In this document: in pieces, positions 36,001 through 41,893 of the stretch
How the letters are laid out: each line of letters begins with the position of its first letter
Numbering within the stretch: the first letter of the stretch is position 1
Assembly: GCA_019163175.1 (NCBI GenBank)
Contig: JAFLKN010000008.1
Coordinates: forward strand, 1-64,000
Length of the DNA stretch: 64,000 nt
Origin: Prolixibacteraceae bacterium
Lineage (GTDB): Bacteria > Bacteroidota > Bacteroidia > Bacteroidales > Prolixibacteraceae
Reading direction: 5' to 3'
The notes under the pieces: generated by a model
Database searches by the model: none
The model's input: only the letters and a program-made list of their open reading frames with translations
Told to the model about the DNA's origin: nothing
Position numbers and translations under genes: made by a program

Positions 36001-36434
36001 GCCTGTGCAGGATTGGAACGCATACCTGTTTCCAGTAACTTCATATCGACTTTTGCGATCGAAGAAGTTATTTTACTTCGGGTTTGAGTACCATAACCTA
36101 CAACAACCACTTCGTCAATGGCCTGAACTGAAGTTTGCAAAACAAAATTTATTACAGACATGCTTCCAATTTTTTGTGATACAGAAGCATATCCTACCAT
36201 AGAAACAGAAATCTCATCTTTTCCTTCAGGAACAATAAGTGTGTAATTTCCGTCAAAATCAGTGATCGTTCCAACAGTTGTCCCCGTCACAACTAAAGTA
36301 ACTCCGGGGAGTGTTGAACCATCAGCAACATCAGTAACAGTACCTTTCACTGTCTTTTGTGCAGAAACCTGGCCAAAAGACATCAGAAACAAAAATGCCA
36401 TCCAAAGCGACAGCTGTACGAGAATTTTATTCAT
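33060..36434 (-). CDS. SusC/RagA-family TonB-dependent outer-membrane transporter
   Basis: This 1124-residue outer-membrane barrel protein has a signal peptide, then an N-terminal carboxypeptidase-regulatory-like domain (TVKGTVTDVADGSTLPGVTL) and the SusC linker/TonB-box-like region (IDEVVVVGYGTQTRSKITSS). A plug (VPALVLRGGTNFDGSGSPL; IESMEVLKDASATAIYGARA) and a long C-terminal barrel follow, ending in an aromatic-type terminus (LGADITF). It imports oligosaccharides with TonB energy. It is the first gene of the sialoglycan cluster; the palindrome at 36470 overlaps its likely transcription start. Confidence 0.96.
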   Translation of the reverse strand: MNKILVQLSLWMAFLFLMSFGQVSAQKTVKGTVTDVADGSTLPGVTLVVTGTTVGTITDFDGNYTLIVPEGKDEISVSMVGYASVSQKIGSMSVINFVLQTSVQAIDEVVVVGYGTQTRSKITSSIAKVDMKLLETGMRSNPAQALAGTVSGLRVVTATGRPGAVPALVLRGGTNFDGSGSPLIIMDGQIRGSLSDINPEEIESMEVLKDASATAIYGARASNGVVLITSKKGKAGVATVTVKVKHGTNYLNTPYDFVDAENYIKWARLGAEQAIKNGTLAASNLAGAGPRGTGNVYKDASGNIIDGNYDSRAIWSVMRLDANNQELLSQPGWKQMKDPIKTAANGNYDPNGTLYDLIYKDFNYGDYGLNKTAQTQDYNIGFSGGNDRGKYFANLGYYDEGGLSLETFYKRLNFAFNGDYKIKDWLTSESGIQYAKATWKDQSLQNGETNYWARMLSAPPTMRGTNAKGELLLGRDNSDGNPAYNVDKYFRGNQSDKFTMNQAFKIDITKGLYVKATGIVMYDESFIEAFNKDFRTGVMSLTNVNTGWNRTRSTSAYFDRTVRQTYNAIANYQTKFLEKNSIAAMAGFEYYDSYNYGVSASGSGAPTEDFRDLGLTLNNAEQQTRSTDSWHSRERILSQFGRLNYDYDEKYLVAFTVRRDGYSRLIGDNQYGVFPAVSAGWLVTKEDFMKSSQNWLSYLKMRTSWGKNGNVGGIGTYELQGSYGSQTAYNGTIGFLQSGIANPNLKWEKTNTVEVGADMGFFENRIYTSMAFYNRITTDKIASVLLPTSAGVSSVRTNNGSMKNTGFEIEVTGKIIQKKDFKWQVSGNASWNKNTVLTLPFNGNENNRQGGQQIYDPATKKTVWVGGLQEGQEWGSVYGFVSEGLIRNADDLANYNKVDLAAGQVWYNASAGKRVASQRIMTAKGLNLAGGWIPTQMGDVMWKDVDQNDTIDTRDMVKLGREIPRLTGGFTSTLSYKRFTFVARVDFGIGHIQQDLMHLWALSCAQGEFAPTTAVYDTWTVDNPNASLPRYQWADQLNTKNYDRPSSMFWKKSDYLSFREVSLSYSVPTALLKKAKIGGLVLTATGQNLGYLTNKMLNFPERTGNQNGAYIIPTQLILGADITF

Positions 36435-36469
36435 AATAGTTTAATTAAATATTGAAAACCTAAATTGCC

Positions 36470-36484
36470 TTATGTCCTACATAA
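36470..36484. promoter_or_regulatory. Candidate FadR-type operator at the susC promoter
   Basis: TTATGTCCTACATAA is a perfect palindrome with 6-bp arms around 3 bp. It begins 5 bp downstream of the susC -7 box, over the expected start site. The same word with one mismatch recurs at the regulator's own promoter. ATGTnnnACAT resembles the GT-N3-AC core recognised by FadR-subfamily regulators. Confidence 0.65.
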
Positions 36485-36489
36485 CACAA

Positions 36490-36520
36490 CAAAGATAAAT
36501 ATTGAATTTACTCCTCCAAA
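36490..36520 (-). promoter_or_regulatory. Promoter of susC (TTTG / TATCTTTG)
   Basis: In minus-strand sense a TTTG (-33) at 36517-36520 is followed by 19 bp and TATCTTTG (-7, TAnnTTTG) at 36490-36497. Both boxes and the spacing match the primary sigma factor consensus of Bacteroidota. Confidence 0.7.
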
Positions 36521-36730
36521 TTTTTTTTGCATTTTTTTTAATGATTTTTAACATGAAACTCTGATACACAAACTATCCGGGATATTCACATAATCAAAAA
36601 ATCAATATTTTCCGCAACTGAATTCAGTTTTGAAAATTCAAGGATGTGAGAAATTATTGATTTCTTAGGGAAATATTTCATGTAGATAATTTTTAGGAAA
36701 GCTGGCGAACAGAAAGTTTTACTTTTTATA

Positions 36731-36761
36731 TTCGCTTTTAATTTAGAAAGCATTATATTTG
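36731..36761 (+). promoter_or_regulatory. Promoter of the FadR-type regulator (TTCG / TATATTTG)
   Basis: TTCG at 36731-36734 (one mismatch to TTTG), a 19-bp spacer and TATATTTG at 36754-36761, an exact TAnnTTTG -7 box, lie 66 bp upstream of the regulator ATG. Confidence 0.6.
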
Positions 36762-36763
36762 TC

Positions 36764-36778
36764 TTATGTATTACATAT
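36764..36778. promoter_or_regulatory. Candidate FadR-type operator at the regulator promoter
   Basis: TTATGTATTACATAT has 6-bp arms with a single mismatch and shares TTATGTnnnACATA with the susC-side site. It starts 2 bp after the -7 box, so occupancy would block transcription, which indicates autoregulation. The rest of the 392-bp divergent region is AT-rich, without another recognised element. Confidence 0.62.
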
Positions 36779-36826
36779 ACACATTTTATTATTCACTTAC
36801 ATTTTTACTCCCTATTCTTATCTGCC

Positions 36827-37555
36827 ATGAAAACAGATAAATTAAACAGCGGTTTACAGGCTATAGATACCCGCAGCCTGGTTGATAAAGTTGAAATGAA
36901 CCTTATCGAATTTTTCTCAAGCAAAGAATTACAACCTGGCGATTCTATTCCCAAAGAGTTGGAGTTAGCTGAGATTATGGGTGTAAGCCGAACGGTCATC
37001 CGTGAGTCATTAACACGGCTAAAAACAATGGGACTGATTGAATCAAAAAAGCATAAAGGGGCTGTAATCAAAAGTCCGGATCTGTCTTCGATATTGCAAA
37101 AATCCATGATTCCTACCATATTGGATGAAGGAACTTTGAAAGATATTTTCGAGATGCGACTGGTAATTGAAGTTGGAATGGCCGATTTGGTTGTAACCCG
37201 TGCCACTGACGAAGATATTGAAGAGTTATTCTCGATTGTAAAAAATGAAACCGATCTAACGGAAAATACACTGTTCGATGTTGATTACGAGATACTTTTT
37301 CACAGCAGACTGTATGAAATCACTGGCAATCAAACGCTCAAAGGGTTCCAGCGTATGCTTTTGCCTGTGTTCAGTTATGTGTATACCAGTGGATTAATAA
37401 ATAAGAAAATCGCCGACAAAAAATATGTTTCTCACAAGGAACTCGTTGAAGTATTGCGGTTGCGCGATGCTGACAAATTTAGAACAGCTATGCGTCAACA
37501 TTTGGAAAACCACTTTAAACGACTACTTGCATTAGAAAATGAACCAAAAAACTAA
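36827..37555 (+). CDS. FadR-subfamily GntR transcriptional regulator
   Basis: This 242-residue regulator has an N-terminal winged helix (residues ~20-85: IPKELELAEIMGVSRTVIRE, the classic GntR recognition helix) and a C-terminal all-helical FCD domain that binds an effector through a metal site. Metal-site candidates are Asp/His in LFDVDYEILFHSRLYE and His in the late MRQHLENHF. It is divergent from susC and the only regulator in the glycan locus, so it probably represses the sialoglycan cluster until a catabolite such as N-acetylneuraminate or an amino-sugar derivative binds. Two matching palindromes in the shared promoter region support this. The effector is not known. Confidence 0.9.
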   Translation: MKTDKLNSGLQAIDTRSLVDKVEMNLIEFFSSKELQPGDSIPKELELAEIMGVSRTVIRESLTRLKTMGLIESKKHKGAVIKSPDLSSILQKSMIPTILDEGTLKDIFEMRLVIEVGMADLVVTRATDEDIEELFSIVKNETDLTENTLFDVDYEILFHSRLYEITGNQTLKGFQRMLLPVFSYVYTSGLINKKIADKKYVSHKELVEVLRLRDADKFRTAMRQHLENHFKRLLALENEPKN

Positions 37556-37574
37556 GTTTGGTAATTATTATTTG

Positions 37575-38159
37575 TCAGAAATACCTCGGCACCTGTGATT
37601 TGTATGTTCGGTATTCGTCGCCAAATTCATTATTAAGGAATCTTTCTTCCCCCAAAATAATAAAATGGTGCACAATCATTCCATAAAGCATCACGACCAA
37701 CAGAAGAATGCTAGGAAGAAATAAGAATGTGGCCGTATTCATAAAAAAGAAACTGGCGTACATAGGGTTTCGGCTAATAGCATAAATACCGCTTGTGCGA
37801 AGTGCATGTTGACCTGTCGGCAGTCCAATATTGGTAATCAAACCCATTGAAAGATAGGCCGGAACGATAATCAGATTCGCCGGAACCAGAAAAATAGCTA
37901 ATAAAAGTTTTTGGACATCAGGAGTAAAATCCTGAATTAAAAAAGGTACACTATTTCTGTATTCAGGAAAAACAGCAATTACTGCAAACAAGGCCCAAAC
38001 TCCAAACAACAGAAACTTTCCGGTATAAAATAAAACTGGTTGAATAGTTGGTTTACCCATAGCCCGTTTGCCACTCTTAGCCAAAAAAGCTCCAAGCACA
38101 AATGTTGCCAAAATAGGCATACTAATTAAAATGGCTAACGTGTAATCAATCCAGTTCAT
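37575..38159 (-). CDS. Isoprenylcysteine carboxylmethyltransferase-like membrane protein
   Basis: This 194-residue membrane protein has about five helices and the C-terminal signature of the ICMT/PEMT methyltransferase superfamily: GIYAISRNPMYASFFF (SAM-binding Arg-Asn-Pro) and LGEERFLNNEFGDEYRTYKSQVPRYF. The substrate in bacteria is generally unknown. Its start overlaps the stop of the Cu/Zn permease gene by 4 bp (ATGA), so the two are translationally coupled. Such pairs suggest a role in metal stress or membrane modification, but this is inference. Confidence 0.85.
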   Translation of the reverse strand: MNWIDYTLAILISMPILATFVLGAFLAKSGKRAMGKPTIQPVLFYTGKFLLFGVWALFAVIAVFPEYRNSVPFLIQDFTPDVQKLLLAIFLVPANLIIVPAYLSMGLITNIGLPTGQHALRTSGIYAISRNPMYASFFFMNTATFLFLPSILLLVVMLYGMIVHHFIILGEERFLNNEFGDEYRTYKSQVPRYF

Positions 38160-39478
38160 TTCGCATTTCCTTTAAACTGATAGCCCAAATCGGTTACAAT
38201 CCGCTCAATTTCTGCAAGGTTTATTTTCGGCCCCCTCACTTTTACCTGAGCTGTATTTTTATCGGCAATCACTTCGTCAATGCCATCAATCTTCGAAAGA
38301 TTCCGGTTAATGCTGGCCTCACAATGTGAGCATGTCATTCCCTCAACACTTATGGTCTGAAAAGTTTCTCTATTCATTTTCTTCTGCTTTTTAATTCGTT
38401 CAATAAAATATCCAGCTAAAATTGAAGTAATTAAGACGATGGATGAGCTTATTCCAATCCATTGAGGTAACATTTCATGATTCATACCATCACCATGATT
38501 ATGATTCATTTTGCTCAGAATAAAATCAGCAGGAATTAACCAATTGGTAAGCATTCCGAAGAAAATAGCCCCACCTATAATTGACCCCAAATAGATAAAA
38601 AGTGATTTCTTGCCCATTGTTTTAGCCAATACAGTTATTGTGGCTACATTGGTTGCCGGACCGGCCATCATAAAAACTAAAGCTGCTCCCGGTGAAACAC
38701 CTTTCATTAAAAGCACTGCAGCAATAGGTATTGAGCCAGTTGCACAAATATACAGCGGCACTGAAGCAGCTAAAACAATAAGTATTTCGAAAATACCATA
38801 TCCTTTAAACATGCTGAAAAATCCCTCAGGCAAAACAACTGACAACAAAGCTGCTGCCATAAAACCAATGATTAACCACTTAGCAATATCCTGAAGCAAT
38901 TCAATAAAAGCATAATCAGCTGCCCGAATCAACGAATGCATTTCTTTTTTCGGGGGAGTATGGCAACCACAGGAATCATCATTGCAAGCAGGAGCAGCTT
39001 TTACTGTCTTTTTTACATCGAGTTTAAGTCCGGCAAACATCTGATTAGCTACAGGCTTTGGCTTTTCTTTTATAAGCCAATTAGTCAATACTCCACCTAG
39101 AATTCCGGTACTAAATGCAACTATTGGACGTATTATTGCGAACGGCCAACCTAACATTGCATAGGTTGCAAAAATTGAGTCGATGCCGGTTTGCGGTGTC
39201 GAAATCAGAAATGAATTGGTAGCACCTTTTGAAGCCCCGTTTTTGTAAAATGAAATACCTGTAGGAATTACTCCACAGGAACAAAGTGGCAATGGAACAC
39301 CTAATAAAGAAGCATTTATAGCAGATTTTAGATTCTGCTTACCTAAATATTTATCGATATGCTCCTGAGGAAAATATACTTTCAGCAAGCCTGCAAATAC
39401 CAATCCAAAGAGCAGCCAGGGTGCCATTTCATTAAACAAATAAATTAATTCGGAAAAATAATCTGTCACAAAATCCAT
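38156..39478 (-). CDS. SO_0444-type Cu/Zn efflux permease with C-terminal heavy-metal domain
   Basis: This 440-residue permease of the DUF318/ArsP-like family has about eight helices in two halves, each with a Cys-containing signature: VPLPLCSCGVIPTGISFYKN in the first and VPLYICATGSIPIAAVLLM in the second. A cytoplasmic His/Cys-rich loop (CNDDSCGCH) lies between them. The C-terminal ~65 residues are an HMA domain with the metal-binding GMTCSHCEASI. It is predicted to export copper or zinc. A 7-bp palindrome beside a TAnnTTTG box upstream suggests control by a metal-responsive repressor that is not in the window. Confidence 0.88.
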   Translation of the reverse strand: MDFVTDYFSELIYLFNEMAPWLLFGLVFAGLLKVYFPQEHIDKYLGKQNLKSAINASLLGVPLPLCSCGVIPTGISFYKNGASKGATNSFLISTPQTGIDSIFATYAMLGWPFAIIRPIVAFSTGILGGVLTNWLIKEKPKPVANQMFAGLKLDVKKTVKAAPACNDDSCGCHTPPKKEMHSLIRAADYAFIELLQDIAKWLIIGFMAAALLSVVLPEGFFSMFKGYGIFEILIVLAASVPLYICATGSIPIAAVLLMKGVSPGAALVFMMAGPATNVATITVLAKTMGKKSLFIYLGSIIGGAIFFGMLTNWLIPADFILSKMNHNHGDGMNHEMLPQWIGISSSIVLITSILAGYFIERIKKQKKMNRETFQTISVEGMTCSHCEASINRNLSKIDGIDEVIADKNTAQVKVRGPKINLAEIERIVTDLGYQFKGNAK

Positions 39479-39501
39479 AATCTCCCCTCCTACTTAATTC
39501 A

Positions 39502-39535
39502 TATACAGTATGTGTTCTGTATAGCAACAAAGGTA
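39502..39535 (-). promoter_or_regulatory. Promoter and palindromic operator of the Cu/Zn permease
   Basis: In minus-strand sense, TACCTTTG (TAnnTTTG, 39528-39535) is followed within 5 bp by TATACAG-8 bp-CTGTATA (39502-39523), a perfect 7-bp inverted repeat. The TACAG/CTGTA halves recall the TACA/TGTA operators of CopY/BlaI-family repressors. The position over the start site suggests repression. Confidence 0.5.
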
Positions 39536-39586
39536 ACACAAATAAATACATGCAGCTATCTGGATATGTTAACTTTTAAATCGCAA

Positions 39587-40585
39587 TTATCTTCGCCTAA
39601 ACAACTCAAACATGGCCTCACCCTTGCTATTTGGCAGTTCAAAACCAAGTAACTCGGCAATCGTTGCCGGTAAATCAATTTGTTGTCGGTTAGTTTCTAC
39701 AACTTTCCCTTTTGCAAAATCTGGTCCACAAGCAAAGAATTCGATATGCCGGCACCCCTCACAACCATCTCCATGACCAGCAAAACCATTGGCAATGTTA
39801 TCAGAATGACGACCATGATCACTAGTCAAAAACAAAGTTGTCGTATTTTTGTAGGTAGAATCGCTTTGAAGGAATTTCCATAAACGAAAAACATACTCAT
39901 CTGTCTTCCTGATTCCATTGACATAATCAACCCAAATTCCGGCATGAGAGGAATAATCCGGGTCTCGGAAATTGATCAGGACCAAATTCGGATGATGCTG
40001 CTTTAGTATTTCGATGGTTGTTTTTAATGTCAGACTATCTTCACGGTAACCACTTCCAAGTCCACCTCCTTCAATGCCACAATTTACAGAAGGAATATAT
40101 TTTCCGCACCAGTATGGATTCTTGCAATTACCCAACACCGCAAGTTTATCTTTACTTGTAATAATCCACGACTTTGTTTGTTCATTTCCATAAACCTGAT
40201 TCCAATATTGAAAAAAAGAAGGATTTTCTGGAAGTTCAGCTCCGGTATTGTCTAATGACTGGTTAATTCCGGTGGTAATACTGGTGTGGCCTGCCGAGGT
40301 ATATGTATCACCCAAATTATAGAATTTGGTGTTGATAACACCTTCTTTTGCGAGGTCGTTTGCCAAGAGGGGAATAAACCGATGAGTAGAATCGCCAAGT
40401 CCCTCGGTATATCGCAGACCATCAACAATAACTACGATTACATTTTTTGTTTGGTAACTGCGCTCTACTTTCTTTGACTTAAAATTGCTGTATTCATAAT
40501 CCTTGGTGCAGGAACCTAAAATTCCAGTAAGTAGCACCAACATCAGGGAGACCTTCAAATTGAGTATGGAATGTCTGAATATCAT
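39587..40585 (-). CDS. Alkaline-phosphatase-superfamily (type I phosphodiesterase-like) lipoprotein
   Basis: This 332-residue lipoprotein (signal LMLVLLTGILGSC) has the fold of nucleotide pyrophosphatases/phosphodiesterases. Metal ligands are visible as VIVDGLRYTE (Asp), the nucleophile Thr in TSAGHTSITTGI, FRDPDYSSHAG (Asp, His) and LTSDHGRHSDN (Asp-His), with a further His in GFAGHGDGC. Cys pairs (NCKNPYWCGK, CEGCRH) may form disulfides. It would hydrolyse a phosphate mono- or diester in the periplasm; the substrate is not predictable. It is the first gene upstream of the permease but has its own gap of 108 bp. Confidence 0.85.
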   Translation of the reverse strand: MIFRHSILNLKVSLMLVLLTGILGSCTKDYEYSNFKSKKVERSYQTKNVIVVIVDGLRYTEGLGDSTHRFIPLLANDLAKEGVINTKFYNLGDTYTSAGHTSITTGINQSLDNTGAELPENPSFFQYWNQVYGNEQTKSWIITSKDKLAVLGNCKNPYWCGKYIPSVNCGIEGGGLGSGYREDSLTLKTTIEILKQHHPNLVLINFRDPDYSSHAGIWVDYVNGIRKTDEYVFRLWKFLQSDSTYKNTTTLFLTSDHGRHSDNIANGFAGHGDGCEGCRHIEFFACGPDFAKGKVVETNRQQIDLPATIAELLGFELPNSKGEAMFELFRRR

Positions 40586-40711
40586 GAATAAGCAATTAAC
40601 AATTTGGCAGTGAGCATTTTTAACTACAAATTTATTTGGAGGAGCAAATTTATCGCCCGGTAAAAGTAAGGATTTTGATCACGTTCAGCCTTTAGATGAT
40701 AACGATTTGCT

Positions 40712-40745
40712 TAAAACAAAAGAGGCCACCCTTTCAGGTAGCCTC
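40712..40745 (-). terminator. Rho-independent terminator of the TPR gene
   Basis: In minus-strand sense GAGGCTACCTGAAAGGGTGGCCTC forms a stem with a GAAA-type loop and is followed by TTTTGTTTTAAG. It begins about 20 bp after the stop of the gene at 40767. Confidence 0.85.
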
Positions 40746-40766
40746 CAGATATCTCATAAAAAGTTA

Positions 40767-41423
40767 TTATCCTTTAATGGTTTGTTCACAGGCAGCTTTC
40801 AATTGCTTTGCTGTTGCGTTATTCGGATCATAACCCAAAGCTTTTTCAATAATTGGCAGAGCCTTTTTGAATTCTTCCTTTGCTTTTCCCTCAGCATCTT
40901 TATATTGAGGATCAGTAGTTTTATACTTTGCAGCAGCGACATCAGCAGCAGCAGTTTTCAAAATAGTAGCACCAGCGGTATAAAACACATTAGCTTCTTT
41001 CACATAAACCGAAGCAAGCATACCTTTAATTTTATCATCGTTTGGAGATAAAACCAGCGCTTCTTCAAGGGTTTTTAAATACTCAGCATCCTTTTTCAAA
41101 GCCTTGTATGTATTTGCTTTATAAAGAATTGCAGTTGATTTTTTGTAATTCAGGGCTATTGATTCATCCAACAGTTTGATTGCTTTATCAAACGACTTGG
41201 TCTGATATGCACATACCGCCATATTGTATACCATGGCAGTATCTTTAGGATCGGTACCCCATTTACCCAATGCCTGTTCGTAAAGTTGAAGAGCCTTTGA
41301 ATAATCTTTGGTACGAAGAGCCTCATTTCCTTCATTCTTTAAATCAATTGCAGTCTTCTCGTCTTGTGCAAATCCAACAGCAATACTAAAAAATAACACA
41401 ATAGCTAAAAAAAATCGTTTCAT
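40767..41423 (-). CDS. Secreted tetratricopeptide-repeat protein
   Basis: This 218-residue protein has a signal peptide (MKRFFLAIVLFFSIAVGFAQ) and about four TPR units: ALRTKDYSKALQLYEQAL, AYQTKSFDKAIKLLDESI, TYKALKKDAEYLKTLEEAL and a final AKEEFKKALPIIEKALGYDP. The middle is Ala/Lys-rich and helical. Periplasmic TPR proteins act as scaffolds; no partner is identifiable. It has a strong terminator downstream and a second small TPR gene upstream, which may or may not be in the same transcript (157-bp gap). Confidence 0.88.
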   Translation of the reverse strand: MKRFFLAIVLFFSIAVGFAQDEKTAIDLKNEGNEALRTKDYSKALQLYEQALGKWGTDPKDTAMVYNMAVCAYQTKSFDKAIKLLDESIALNYKKSTAILYKANTYKALKKDAEYLKTLEEALVLSPNDDKIKGMLASVYVKEANVFYTAGATILKTAAADVAAAKYKTTDPQYKDAEGKAKEEFKKALPIIEKALGYDPNNATAKQLKAACEQTIKG

Positions 41424-41580
41424 ACAGTTATCATTTTTTTAAAGGTTTTACTAATTTTTTATTTCATTATAATTTTATGGGAGTCCAAAAATAACAATTA
41501 ACAACAAAAAACCTAAGAATTAGTTAACACAAAAACCCATTTTTTTCTTTTCAAAAATAGTGCCGAAGAATATATCCCGT

Positions 41581-41853
41581 TTAAGGGTTAAACATGTCGG
41601 GGGTAAAATAGCCTAAAATGTTTTTTGCCATTTGCAAACCGGTTTTTGCCTCCTGATTATGTGGCTCTATTTCCAGGACGGTGGCGTAATCATTCATTGC
41701 ATTGCCCCATTTCTGCATTTTATAATAGATCCTTCCTCTTAGATTTATGGACTGAATATCAGTACCGTTTTTTGAAATAAGGTCATTAAGAATTTCCAAA
41801 GATTTGTCGAATTCATTTTTCTCGAAGAGTTTAACAGCTTCTTGTAGTCCCAT
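41581..41853 (-). CDS. Small TPR protein
   Basis: This 90-residue cytoplasmic protein has two TPR repeats: LFEKNEFDKSLEILNDLI and YYKMQKWGNAMNDYATVLEIEP. It ends YFTPDMFNP. Its gene lies 40 bp downstream of the RelA/SpoT-like gene on the same strand, so the two are probably co-transcribed. Short TPR proteins in this position may bridge partners in the stringent response, but no function is established. Confidence 0.82.
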   Translation of the reverse strand: MGLQEAVKLFEKNEFDKSLEILNDLISKNGTDIQSINLRGRIYYKMQKWGNAMNDYATVLEIEPHNQEAKTGLQMAKNILGYFTPDMFNP

Positions 41854-41893
41854 TGCTTATTTATTTAGATCATTCAATACCCACGACACCTTT

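Noticed and set aside
36805-37206. Minus-strand ORF of 133 aa opposite the regulator
   Set aside because: It is an antisense shadow of the FadR-type gene, which has clear GntR and FCD motifs.
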